A DNA stretch of 64,000 bases from GCA-003244245 sp050699955 (GTDB lineage: Bacteria; Actinomycetota; Actinomycetes; Mycobacteriales; Pseudonocardiaceae). This document shows positions 8,642 to 16,743 of the stretch, piece after piece (within the stretch, counting starts at the first letter, position 1; each line of letters starts with the position of its first letter). The stretch is taken from assembly GCA_050699955.1 (NCBI GenBank), contig JBOHGD010000007.1, positions 51,900 through 115,899 on the forward strand. The letters are read 5' to 3'. Made by a program: the position numbers and the translations under genes. Under the pieces are notes generated by a model, which worked only from the letters and a program-made list of their open reading frames with translations, searched no databases and was not told the DNA's origin.

Positions 8642-9271
8642 ATGGCCGATGAATCGACCATCCGGCAACAGCTCATCGACGGGGCCATCGAGACGATCCG
8701 GCACCAAGGGATCGCCAGGACGTCGGCACGCAGCATCGCCTGCACCGCGGGGGTGCCCGAGGCGTTGATCCCGGCCCACTTCGGCAGTCTGCACGAGTTG
8801 CTCGCCGAGGTCAGCCGGGTGGCGGCGCAGGCCCGGGTGGCGACCTTCCGGGATCGGTTCGACAGGGTGCGCAGTCTGCGCGACTTACTGGAGCTCGGGC
8901 GTGAGCTGTGGGCCGAGGAGCATACCCGCGGCAACGTCGTCGTATTGAGCCAGATGCTGGCCGGTGCGCAAGGTGACCCACCGCTGGCCGCGGCCACCGG
9001 CTCGGCGCTGCAACTGTGGGTCACGGAGGTCGAGCGGGTGATCCGACGGCTGCTCGTCGACTCCCCGCTGGCCGATCTCGTCGACCCCGCCGCAGCGGCG
9101 CGGGCGGTGTGCGCGAGCTTCGTCGGGCTGTCCCTGTTCGGTGCCGTCGACGACGGAACGAGCCCTTTCGACCTCCTGGAACCGCTGGCCGGGCTGGCCG
9201 ATGGGCTCAAGCCCCTCGAACGCAGGCTGCTCTACGCCCGGCTGCGCAGCCACACCGGGCCCGGGCGCTGA
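8642..9271 (+). CDS. TetR-family transcriptional regulator
   Basis: The protein has 209 residues with an N-terminal helix-turn-helix of TetR type (IRQQLIDGAIETIRHQGI, then ARSIACTAGVPEALIPAHFG) and a C-terminal ligand/dimer domain ending AGLADGLKPLERRLLYARL. The ATG at 8642 follows GAGGCCGGGACAG. It is divergent from the flavin monooxygenase, whose upstream palindrome is a plausible target, so it probably represses that gene until a ligand binds. The ligand is unknown. Confidence 0.8.
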   Translation: MADESTIRQQLIDGAIETIRHQGIARTSARSIACTAGVPEALIPAHFGSLHELLAEVSRVAAQARVATFRDRFDRVRSLRDLLELGRELWAEEHTRGNVVVLSQMLAGAQGDPPLAAATGSALQLWVTEVERVIRRLLVDSPLADLVDPAAAARAVCASFVGLSLFGAVDDGTSPFDLLEPLAGLADGLKPLERRLLYARLRSHTGPGR

Positions 9272-9515
9272 CCTTTCCCGCGCCTGGCTCATAGTGCCGC
9301 TGTCGCCGCCAGAATCCGGCGACGGCCAAATGCGCGTATGGCCCGTGCAGCAGCCCACCAATGGCCTAGGATCGGTGCGTCAAGGCACGTAGAATAGTTC
9401 GCCGGTATCTGACTCGAGCTGCGAGAACAGGTCCATGAATGACAGTCGGTTTCGCGTGTTGCAGCTTGTGCCAATATGACGGCCACCGACCGGGCGTCCG
9501 GTGACATTGACCGGA

Positions 9516-9833
9516 AGATGTCGCGCGGTGAATGCGGCCTCGGGCCTGTTCAGCGCCTACCTGCGTGCCAAGGCCGCGTCCGAGCTCGATCTGCGGGCCC
9601 GGGACCTGGACTGGACAGTGCTGCGGCCCGGCACGTTGACCGATGAGGACCCCGGCGGGATGGTGCGGCTGGCTCCGCCGAAGCTGGAGCACGGCCGGAT
9701 CAGCCGGGCCGATGTCGCCGCCGTCCTGGCCGCTCTGCTCCGCGAGCCGGGCAGTGCCGGGCTCACCCTGGAACTGGTGGCCGGGGACACCCCGATCGCC
9801 GACGCGGTACCCGTCGTGGTCGCTCGTCAGTAG
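9516..9833 (+). pseudogene. C-terminal fragment of an atypical SDR (NAD(P)H-binding) protein
   Basis: Residues YLRAKAASELDLRARDLDW, TVLRPGTLTDEDPGG and ISRADVAAVLAALL are the second half of a YwnB/atypical short-chain dehydrogenase. The N-terminal Rossmann part with GxxGxxG is missing, and no other frame of the 245 bases upstream supplies it. The YxxxK-like YLRAK is the first recognisable piece. The frame enters from unrelated sequence at about 9516. It is most likely a deletion remnant rather than a short functional protein. Confidence 0.7.
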
Positions 9834-10184
9834 GCCACGGACCCGGTCGCTGGGGAGGATGGTGATGGTCCGGACCGACAGTTGGTTGCAACGCTGGGTC
9901 ATCACCCGATTGGGCGTCCGTTCGCCGCAATGGCGCAGCCGCTGACCGAAGTGGACTGTGCACCGTGTTGGTGCCCGGTGCGGAGCGCCATTCTGCCCGG
10001 CGTCCAGCTCTGGGCGGCGGACAGGGTGGGGAAGAACGGGGGCGGGGCCGTTCCTCTCGAACGGCCCCGCCCATTCGGGGGTGCCAGCGCTGCAGCTGTC
10101 CGGCGCCGGACGGGGATCTCCCGGCCCTGGTTGCTCTAGGGCTTCGAACTAGGGCATCGGGCTCTGGGATCCGGCGGCATCAGA
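9834..10184. other. Intergenic stretch with one strong hairpin
   Basis: No convincing gene. The only clear element is the 14-bp-stem hairpin at 10040-10072, listed separately. The rest shows no coding bias on either strand. Confidence 0.5.
10040..10072. terminator. Hairpin terminator
   Basis: A perfect 14-bp stem (10040-10053 with 10059-10072) with a 5-base CTCTC loop. It lacks a T-tract, as is common in high-GC actinobacteria. It lies downstream of the two small minus-strand genes ending at 10185, which it most likely terminates. Confidence 0.7.
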
Positions 10185-10397
10185 TCAACGGTCGCGGCGG
10201 CAGTCGTTCAGGCAGGCGACGCCACCGGGCGCGGCACACCACACAGTGGGGTGCAGATCCTGGCTATGGAGTTGTGTGGTGTGGCCGGTGACCCCGCACG
10301 ACGTTGCGGTCGGGGGGGGCACGAACGTCGCCGAATCACCGGCCACGAGGCGGGTTACCGACCCACGCGGAGGGGAATCCCCGTGAGAACCGGCCAT
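10185..10397 (-). CDS. Possible small Cys-containing protein, 70 aa
   Basis: The frame gives 70 residues with TSCGVTGHTTQLHSQDLHP, then WCAAPGGVACLNDCRRDR; five Cys and several His could bind metal. Support is positional: it follows the 111-residue Cys protein by 39 bases on the same strand and is followed by a strong terminator. The ribosome site is weak. I do not recognise it, and it may be spurious. Confidence 0.35.
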   Translation of the reverse strand: MAGSHGDSPPRGSVTRLVAGDSATFVPPPTATSCGVTGHTTQLHSQDLHPTVWCAAPGGVACLNDCRRDR

Positions 10398-10436
10398 ACC
10401 GCCAGCTTTGTGGAGTTGGACGAAGCTGCCCGAGGC

Positions 10437-10772
10437 TCAACGTGCAGCACTGACCGGCGCAGGCGGTGCAGGCGGGCCTGCCGCATGCCGCGCCTGCGGT
10501 AGGGCATCGGAAACCAGGTTGTCGTGGGCGGCCCGCCAGACCGTGCACGGGGCGGCGCGGGGACGCCACCGGCTCGAGCACTCTGGACAGCGCCCGCGCG
10601 GGTCCGGTTCGTGTGCCGCGAGCAGTGCACGCCAGCCGTCGGTCAGCCGGGGAAGCTCGGTGCGCGCGACGGAGAGCAGCGACCCGGCATCGGCCCTGGT
10701 GGCCAGCTCATCGAGCATGTCCAGCCGCTCCCACACCGCCTGCCGGAGGATCTGGCCCAAGATCTGGTCCAT
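10437..10772 (-). CDS. Small conserved Cys-containing protein divergent to XRE regulator
   Basis: The protein has 111 residues. Its N-terminal amphipathic half begins MDQILGQILRQAVWERLDML. The centre LLAAHEPDPRGRCPECSSRW with a later PCTVWRAAHDNL looks like a small zinc-binding motif (CxxC plus C and H). I recall similar proteins of about 80-110 residues beside regulators in Pseudonocardiaceae, of unknown function. A GGAAGGA ribosome site precedes the ATG. It is divergent from the XRE regulator at 11061, so the two may share control. Confidence 0.6.
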   Translation of the reverse strand: MDQILGQILRQAVWERLDMLDELATRADAGSLLSVARTELPRLTDGWRALLAAHEPDPRGRCPECSSRWRPRAAPCTVWRAAHDNLVSDALPQARHAAGPPAPPAPVSAAR

Positions 10773-11060
10773 CTCACCATCCTTCCCGCCGTCGGCGCGG
10801 CCGCTGTGACCACGTCTCGCTGCCAGCCACTGTCCCGCTGGAGCTGTCCTCGCAGCATGCCCTGATCGTGTGCTCTCAGGTGTACAGAGTGAGGTGATTC
10901 AGTCTCGAGTGGGCATGCGCTGCGCCGAGGGGGCGTGCTATGACGGTGAACGGTACAGGGCGATCGGTAGCGCCGATCAGCTCTGCCGATGTGCTATTCA
11001 CCATCCGCAACAACCGTGCCTACTCTGCAGCCGTCGCCCATCGAACGGCAAGGGGGCGAA

Positions 11061-12440
11061 ATGAACGTGACAGGCCCGCAGGACCATCCGGTATCTCCTG
11101 ACGTCTGGGATGAGCCGGAGATGAAGCGGGTGCTGGTAGCCCGGGACGTCAGCTCGGTCTACCGACTGCTGAGGCGAGTAGGTATCTCGCAACGGCAGAT
11201 TGCCGCCCTGACCGGGCAGTCGCAGTCCGAGGTCTCAGAGATCCTCAAGGGCCGCCAGGTCATGGCCTATGACGTGCTCGCGCGGATCTCCGACGGCCTG
11301 GGTATCCCGCGCGGATACATGGGTCTCGCCTATGACGAGGCGACCGCGACGAGCGTCGTCGGACCACCCGACGACGCGCTGGCTGAGGAGGACGAGTCGG
11401 TGAAGCGGCGGAAGCTCCTCACACACGGTGCCGCCATGTTGTTCGGCACCACCGTGTTTGGGGAGGAGAAGGGGGAGTGGCTGCCCCGCGCTGCCCAGAC
11501 GCCGGCGCCCAGTCACATCGGTATGACGGACGTCAAGCAGGTGGAGGCAGCGACCAGGGCGATGCGCCAGCTGGACTATCAGTTCGGCGGTGGTGCGTGC
11601 CGTGACGCGGTGGTCGCCCAGCTGTCTTGGGCACAGCGCCTGCTGTCCGCCTCGGGCCAGGAACTGGTCCGCCAGCGGCTGTTCCGGGCGCTGGCCGATC
11701 TACAGAACCTGGCCGGATGGACCACGTTCGATGTCGGGCTGGTGGATTCCTCGCGTACTCATTTCGCCACCGCACTGCAGTTGGCCAAGGAGTCCGGCGA
11801 CGCCAGTCTGATGTCCAACATCATGTACCGGATCGGCCGGATCTACCTGCACCTGCAGGCGCCGAACGACGCGCTCAAGTGGTTCCAGCTCGGCCAGATC
11901 GCTGCGCAGAACTCCGGGTCGGAGCTGGCTGTCGCGGTGCTGTGCGGGAACGAGGCATGGGCGTATGCGATGATGGGGGACGACGTGCAGGCGAAGAAGC
12001 TGCTCGGCAGGTCACGGGACGAGCTCGCCAGGGCCGATCTGCTCGAGCCGCCGGACTGGGCGCGGTTCTACAACGCGACGGACCTGAATGCCATGACCGG
12101 AACCATCCACACCGAGCTCTCGGCCGGTGACATCGGGCATGCGGCGCTGGCCATTCCCGCGCTGCTCCAGGCTCTGAGCGGCTACAACGAGTCGATGAGT
12201 CGTAGTAAGGCGTTCATGCTCACCGCGCTGGCCACCAACCACCTGCGCCAAGGGGATGTGGATCACGGCGTCCGGGTGGGCCGGGAGGCGCTGGGGCTGG
12301 CGCACGGGCTGAAGTCGGCCCGGGTGGCCGATCGGATGGCACCGCTGGAGCTCGCCGCGGCACAACGAGCCGGCAATTCCGATGCCCGCGAACTGACCCA
12401 TCTGATCCGGCAGTACCGGGGCCGGTCCCAGTCCGTCTGA
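11061..12440 (+). CDS. XRE-family regulator with TPR-like C-terminal domain
   Basis: The protein has 459 residues. An XRE/Cro-type helix-turn-helix lies at about 32-85 (VYRLLRRVGISQRQIAALTG, then SQSEVSEILKGRQV). The rest is helical repeats of TPR type (TALQLAKESGDASLMSNIMY, LHLQAPNDALKWFQLGQIAA). I place the start at ATG 11061 after AAGGGGGCG rather than the upstream frame start at 10989. The TPR part probably senses a peptide or small ligand. Its stop is one base before the kinase-like gene at 12442, so they form one operon. Confidence 0.85.
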   Translation: MNVTGPQDHPVSPDVWDEPEMKRVLVARDVSSVYRLLRRVGISQRQIAALTGQSQSEVSEILKGRQVMAYDVLARISDGLGIPRGYMGLAYDEATATSVVGPPDDALAEEDESVKRRKLLTHGAAMLFGTTVFGEEKGEWLPRAAQTPAPSHIGMTDVKQVEAATRAMRQLDYQFGGGACRDAVVAQLSWAQRLLSASGQELVRQRLFRALADLQNLAGWTTFDVGLVDSSRTHFATALQLAKESGDASLMSNIMYRIGRIYLHLQAPNDALKWFQLGQIAAQNSGSELAVAVLCGNEAWAYAMMGDDVQAKKLLGRSRDELARADLLEPPDWARFYNATDLNAMTGTIHTELSAGDIGHAALAIPALLQALSGYNESMSRSKAFMLTALATNHLRQGDVDHGVRVGREALGLAHGLKSARVADRMAPLELAAAQRAGNSDARELTHLIRQYRGRSQSV

Positions 12441-12441
12441 G

Positions 12442-13353
12442 GTGCCAGCTGTGACGCTGCTCCCGGCTATGCCCAGGGATGATGGCCTCATGAGCGGCCT
12501 GCGGGCGGTATGCGGCCAGCTCGGGCTGGACCCGGTCGGTGCCCGGTTGCTCCGCAATGTCAACAACGCGGTGTTCCGGCTGGCCCGCAACCCGGTGGTG
12601 ATCCGGCTGGTCACGCTGCCCTCCTATGTCCCGAGAGCCGAACTGGCCGTGGCGGCCGCGACGGTGTTCGCCGAGCACGACGTCCCGGCGATCCGGCTGC
12701 TGCCCGGTGTCCCGCAGCCGGTTCGGGCCGGCCAGCACGTCGCCACCGTGTGGCAGGCGGTCCTGCCGATCGGTCCGCGGCCGGGCGGCGCGGACCTGGC
12801 CAGGCTGCTCCGGGCCGTGCACGCGGTGCCGCCCCCCTGCCGGGCGCTGCCGGACTGGGATCCGCTCACCGACTTCGGCAATCGGGTGCGCCATACCACC
12901 ACGATGGCTCGTGCAGATCGTGATTTCCTGCTCAGTCGCACCGCTGATCTGGCCGACGCGGTGGCGCAGTTGCAGTTCGCCCTGCCCACGGCCGTGCTGC
13001 ACGGCGACGCACATCTGGGCAATGTCATCCCCGGACCCGACGGCCCGGTGCTGTGCGATTTCGACTCCTGCAGCGTCGGGCCCCCTGAGTGGGACCTGAC
13101 GCCGGTTGCAGTGGCCGATGTCCGGTTCCGCAGGCCCGCCGCGCACCAGCGGGATTTCATCGAGGCCTACGGGTTCGACGTGCGCAACTGGGAGGGCTTC
13201 GAGGTACTGCACGGCATTCGTGACCTGAAGTTGATCGCCGGCGTTTTCCCGCGAGCCGATTCCTCACCCGCCGTCCAGGCGGAGTTCGACCGCAGAATGG
13301 CCAGTCTGCGCGCGGGCCGGAAGTCGGAACGGTGGCTGGCCGTACGGCGCTGA
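12442..13353 (+). CDS. Aminoglycoside phosphotransferase (APH)-fold kinase-like protein
   Basis: The catalytic loop VLHGDAHLGNV (about 190) and the metal-binding CDFDSC (about 210) mark an APH/choline-kinase-fold phosphotransferase. The N-terminal lobe has VNNAVFRLARNPVVIRL. The 303-residue length fits the family. It begins one base after the XRE regulator stop (GTG), although an ATG at 12469 or 12490 is also possible. Kinases of this type beside XRE regulators are common in Pseudonocardiaceae; the substrate is unknown and antibiotic resistance should not be assumed. Confidence 0.8.
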   Translation: MPAVTLLPAMPRDDGLMSGLRAVCGQLGLDPVGARLLRNVNNAVFRLARNPVVIRLVTLPSYVPRAELAVAAATVFAEHDVPAIRLLPGVPQPVRAGQHVATVWQAVLPIGPRPGGADLARLLRAVHAVPPPCRALPDWDPLTDFGNRVRHTTTMARADRDFLLSRTADLADAVAQLQFALPTAVLHGDAHLGNVIPGPDGPVLCDFDSCSVGPPEWDLTPVAVADVRFRRPAAHQRDFIEAYGFDVRNWEGFEVLHGIRDLKLIAGVFPRADSSPAVQAEFDRRMASLRAGRKSERWLAVRR

Positions 13354-13543
13354 GCTGATCCGTACATGTACTGCGGGGGGTGCGCGGACCGATCGGTGCC
13401 GCTACTGTCGGACGGGTGTCGGCGGCTCCCTGGTCGGGGGTGGGAGCGCTAGTCCCGCTCTGGACCGCGAGTGGGAGTCCTCAAGGCCAGCCGCCACCGG
13501 ACTCCGCGCGGTCCGGCCGACGCACGAGGGGAACGGTGGTGCG

Positions 13544-15016
13544 GTGGGTGCGGACACCGTGACGCGAACCGGTTGGCTCGCGGATACTCTTGCTCCGCCG
13601 GATCAGCGGGCCGGCCAGTCGCCTCCGCTCAAACCGACGACTGCGCACCCCGGTCCGGTGCCGTCCGATTCCCTCACCATCTCCCACGCCCGATCGCTGC
13701 GGGCGCTGCCGCTGAGCCGGCTGTCCGTGGCGACGGATATCAACCGGATGCCCCTGCACCTGGATGTCGAGGAGACCCAGGCCCTGCTGGCGACCCTGCG
13801 GTCCAGCTCGGAGGACGCGTCGGCCCGGCTCGCCGACAACGCCAGGGCACACCTCGCCCGCCGGGCGGACGGCTGGTCGCCGCGCCACCCGCAGCACGTG
13901 GTGGCGGCGCTGCATCGGGTTCTGACCCGCTCGCGGTTTCTCAAGGGCTCGCGCTCCTGTTTCCCCTTACAGACCGCGATGGACCAGATCATGCCGTTTG
14001 TCGAGGCCCACCAGCCAGTCACCATCATGGCCAGCGGTTTCCCGTTCAAGCAGCATGACAACGGTCTCAAGGCGGCAGGTCCCTGGCCCGACCTGGCCGA
14101 GCTCGGCGCGTTGCTGCGACTCAAGGAGCTGCAGCAGGCCTTCGCCGCGCTTTATCCGCCCGGCCTGCAGGTGGTGGTGCTCAACGACGGTGGCTACCTG
14201 CGGCCGCGCGCCTCGGCGGAGATGCGGCGCTACCACCGGCAACTGCAGCGCTACGCCCAGCTGGTCGGGCTCGGCGACGCAGTACGTTTCTACGAGCAGT
14301 CCCGCTACGTCGCCGGGCTGCTCGGCCCGCGCGGGTGGCAGCAGCGGGAGCGCTATCACCGCAGTTTCCGCGAGATGATCTCGTTGCTCGCCTCGACTCC
14401 CCGCTCCCTGGACAGTGCCTGGCGGGCCGACCGGCGGCTGACCGAAGCACTGCCTTCCGAACTGGTCGCCGGTGCGCCCTCCTTTCGCGACATCCTGTCC
14501 TCGTTGGTGTATTCGGTGCCGGTGCCGGCGCCCTCGGGGACCGACCCACGGCAGTGGGCCTGCCAGGTACTCGCCCGGCCTGATGAGTACACCGACCCGA
14601 ACCTGCCACCGGAGCTCGCCTCGGCCCGGCGGAAAGTGCTCGCAGCGGCCTGGGGGGACACGATCAACTATCTGGCGGCCTCGTTCGCCGACGTTGCCTC
14701 CGGCGTCGCCCAGCGATACCCGCCACACGTCCGGCTGGCCACCGTGGCCACCCGGCAGGGCTGCAGCGGGTTCTCCTATCTGGGCGGTTCCGCGTTGCTG
14801 CCGTGGCACGGCACGGGGTGCCTGGACGGTCGCGGGCTGCTGTGCGCCGAGTTCGTGGTGAGCCTCGACTACCGCGGCTTCCTGCCGGTCTACTCCGACT
14901 ACATCGGGGTCGAGCAGCCGCTGCTGATGGTGCCCTACGCGCGGACGGTGTCGTCCAGGGGACTTCGGCGGGTCGACCCCGACCTGCTGGCCACGGCGCG
15001 GCTGCGGTCCCGGTGA
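13544..15016 (+). CDS. DIT1/PvcA-family protein (isonitrile synthase homologue)
   Basis: The family converts the amino group of Tyr or Trp to an isonitrile (PvcA, IsnA) or makes dityrosine precursors in yeast (DIT1). Here MASGFPFKQHDNG, LNDGGYLRPRA and ATRQGCSGFSYLGG, with a C-terminal HGTGCLDGRGLLCAEFVVSL, fit the DIT1/PvcA fold. The first 65-70 residues look poorly conserved, and the true start may be the ATG at 13748 (MPLHLDVEE). The usual partner, an Fe(II)/2-oxoglutarate oxygenase such as PvcB, is not beside it, so the product cannot be predicted. Confidence 0.75.
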   Translation: MGADTVTRTGWLADTLAPPDQRAGQSPPLKPTTAHPGPVPSDSLTISHARSLRALPLSRLSVATDINRMPLHLDVEETQALLATLRSSSEDASARLADNARAHLARRADGWSPRHPQHVVAALHRVLTRSRFLKGSRSCFPLQTAMDQIMPFVEAHQPVTIMASGFPFKQHDNGLKAAGPWPDLAELGALLRLKELQQAFAALYPPGLQVVVLNDGGYLRPRASAEMRRYHRQLQRYAQLVGLGDAVRFYEQSRYVAGLLGPRGWQQRERYHRSFREMISLLASTPRSLDSAWRADRRLTEALPSELVAGAPSFRDILSSLVYSVPVPAPSGTDPRQWACQVLARPDEYTDPNLPPELASARRKVLAAAWGDTINYLAASFADVASGVAQRYPPHVRLATVATRQGCSGFSYLGGSALLPWHGTGCLDGRGLLCAEFVVSLDYRGFLPVYSDYIGVEQPLLMVPYARTVSSRGLRRVDPDLLATARLRSR

Positions 15017-15170
15017 ATCGGATCGCATCCCAGAGTCCGCGTGGGTCGTACTGGTGGACCACCTTTGATGAATGCGTCCTGGGCGGCTAACGCATGGCGC
15101 TGGTCCGACGATGAATGTGACGACGCAGTGAAGTCAGGGCAGCGGGCACGACGAAGTAGGGCGGTGCGGG

Positions 15171-15503
15171 TTGGCACAGCGTTCGAGCGAGCTCCTCGGA
15201 CACACCACCGAGCCTCGCCGGGTGCGCACTCACTTCGGGATCGCGCGCCGCGGCCGCACGGCCCGGTTGGAGGCCGATTTCCTGGATCGGCTGGTGGACG
15301 CCGAACTGGAGTTCATCCGTCGGCTGCCGGTACACCTGCGGGGCAAGCCTGCCGAGGCGCTCGCCGTACTCGTGATGCTCGCGCAGGACCATCGGCACTA
15401 CGCCCAAGGCTGGATCAGCCGCCGGACGCTACGGTGCCGTGCCGAGCGGGCGATCACCGATCTGGACCTCTTGCGGGAGGCGACGGCCGAGGAGCTGTCG
15501 TGA
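15171..15503 (+). CDS. Hypothetical protein, about 110 aa
   Basis: The frame contains a convincing helical stretch RLEADFLDRLVDAELEFIRR and LPVHLRGKPAEALAVLVMLA, ending ITDLDLLREATAEELS. Coding bias favours this frame over the antisense one. The start is uncertain: TTG at 15171 or GTG at 15222 (VRTHFGIARRG). There is no signal peptide or catalytic motif. I do not recognise the family. It ends 35 bases from the convergent 86-residue gene. Confidence 0.55.
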   Translation: MAQRSSELLGHTTEPRRVRTHFGIARRGRTARLEADFLDRLVDAELEFIRRLPVHLRGKPAEALAVLVMLAQDHRHYAQGWISRRTLRCRAERAITDLDLLREATAEELS

Positions 15504-15537
15504 ACTGGATCGACTGATTCCGCAGATGTGGATAGTT

Positions 15538-15798
15538 TTAGAAATGGGCCGGGCTCGATGCGGGCGGTGGGTCGCGTAGCGCAGCGTACAAAGCTGCGCA
15601 GACATCGAATTCCCGGCACAGGTGTAGTGCGTGCGGCTCGGGTGGGCGCACCCAGAACACCGGTCCGTGTGCGGTCACCGTGGGCGGCAACGCCACGGTG
15701 CCGGTGACCCGGTGCACCGCGGTCGGCCAGCCCAGCGGCACCGGGTAGGGGTCTCCGCACAGGATGATCCGGTGTGCGGGCAGGTGTGGCACAGACAC
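15538..15798 (-). CDS. Hypothetical protein, 86 aa
   Basis: The protein contains IILCGDPYPVPLGWPTAVHR and TAHGPVFWVRPPEPHALHLC. A GTG start follows GAGG at good spacing, seven bases after the stop of the cyclodeaminase/FolD chimera, so it is the last gene of that small operon. It is hydrophilic with no membrane segment. I do not recognise its function. Confidence 0.5.
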   Translation of the reverse strand: MSVPHLPAHRIILCGDPYPVPLGWPTAVHRVTGTVALPPTVTAHGPVFWVRPPEPHALHLCREFDVCAALYAALRDPPPASSPAHF

Positions 15799-15805
15799 GG
15801 AAACC

Positions 15806-16462
15806 TCAACGTGCGGCAGCCTGCACGGTGTGCTGCAGCAGCAGCGCGGTGGTGACCGGGCCTACCCCGCCCGGCACCGGGGTCAGCGCCATGGCCTGCT
15901 CGGCGACGGCCGCAGCATCCACGTCGCCGACCCTGTGATGGTCCAGGATCCCGACCACCGCTTCGGCGGTGGCCGGCGCGAAGGTCGGCAACCCGGCCAC
16001 GAGCCGGCCCAGAGACACCGGGCTGGCTCCGTCCACGTCCTTCCCGGGTGCAATGGCACAGGCCAGGTCCTGCGGTGCGGCCCCAGCAGGCAGCGGCGTC
16101 AGCAATACAATGCCGTGCACCGCCTCATCGACGCTGAGCGCGACCAGCGTCTCGCGCACCGCCGCCACGGTGGCACCGGCCCCAAGGTCGACGATGTCGC
16201 AGCTGATGCCGATCTTTTCCGCAGCCTTGGCGATCGATCGGGCGAGGTTGATCTCGACATTGACCCGGGCCGTGGTCGCCGCCGCACGGGCCGCCTCGGC
16301 AGCGGCGGCCACGTCGGTGACGACGTTTCGATTGCCGATCGGCAACAGCTCCTCGGCCAGGCCCACCACCGTCCCGGCGACCTCGATCACTGCGGCCGGC
16401 GGCGCACCCGCGCCGGCCAGCGCTGCGGCAATGGCGGCCGACCGAACGGCCCTTCTGCTCAT
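15806..16462 (-). CDS. Cyclodeaminase C-terminal half fused to FolD fragments
   Basis: Residues 1-75 (VRSAAIAAALAGAGAPPAAV, LPIGNRNVVTDVAAAAEAAR) are the second half of a formimidoyl-tetrahydrofolate cyclodeaminase. From about 76 the sequence becomes FolD: KAAEKIGISCDIVDLGAGAT, VHGIVLLTPLPAG, APGKDVDGASPVSLGRLVAG, then the end TPVPGGVGPVTTALLLQHTV. About 40 N-terminal FolD residues and about 100 of the NADP-binding domain are missing. Where FolD has its catalytic Tyr and Lys (YxxxK), this protein has Leu and Ile, so FolD activity is very unlikely. It starts inside the stop of the cyclodeaminase N-terminal ORF (ATGA). Confidence 0.7.
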   Translation of the reverse strand: MSRRAVRSAAIAAALAGAGAPPAAVIEVAGTVVGLAEELLPIGNRNVVTDVAAAAEAARAAATTARVNVEINLARSIAKAAEKIGISCDIVDLGAGATVAAVRETLVALSVDEAVHGIVLLTPLPAGAAPQDLACAIAPGKDVDGASPVSLGRLVAGLPTFAPATAEAVVGILDHHRVGDVDAAAVAEQAMALTPVPGGVGPVTTALLLQHTVQAAAR

Positions 16463-16743
16463 CGGTGGCCTTGGGGAGCTGGTATGCCTCGGACCGCGGT
16501 GAACGCCGCCGCGTCGTCCTGGGCGAGCTGCAGGGCTGTGGACCTCAGCTCGTCGGTCTCGACGACGATCCGGTCGATGGTCAGTTGGTGGGCGGCGTAC
16601 CGCTCACCAGTGCTGTACCGGGCGACCATGCCCAACAGCGCCGCAGCCTGAGCAACGTGCAGAGCCGCCGACGCACCCCCACCCGGAGCCGGTACCCGGT
16701 CGGCCAGCCGGTCCAGAAAGTCGCCGATCTTCTCGTCGCGCAT
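16459..16743 (-). CDS. Cyclodeaminase N-terminal half, ended by a frameshift
   Basis: Residues FLDRLADRVPAPGGGASAAL and AAALLGMVARYSTGERYAAH, then LAQDDAAAFTAV, are the N-terminal half of a cyclodeaminase/cyclohydrolase. Right after FTAV the family sequence continues in the next frame (AYQLPKATDEQK) and, about 50 bases on, in a third frame (RSAAIAAALAGA), which is the frame of the downstream ORF. So two single-base shifts break the gene. The ATGA overlap lies in what was once internal coding sequence. It is either a real split gene, a pseudogene, or a sequencing artefact. Confidence 0.7.
   Translation of the reverse strand: MRDEKIGDFLDRLADRVPAPGGGASAALHVAQAAALLGMVARYSTGERYAAHQLTIDRIVVETDELRSTALQLAQDDAAAFTAVRGIPAPQGHR

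Noticed and set aside
10080..10184. tRNA-like CTTCGAACTAGGGC stretch
   Set aside because: No cloverleaf can be drawn around it; no tRNA was found anywhere in the window by eye.
12442..13353. Calling the APH-fold gene an aminoglycoside resistance gene
   Set aside because: The fold covers many small-molecule kinases, and context (XRE regulator) does not point to resistance.
13362..13371. 10-base palindrome GTACATGTAC after the kinase-like gene
   Set aside because: Self-complementary but short and single; no link to a regulator can be supported.
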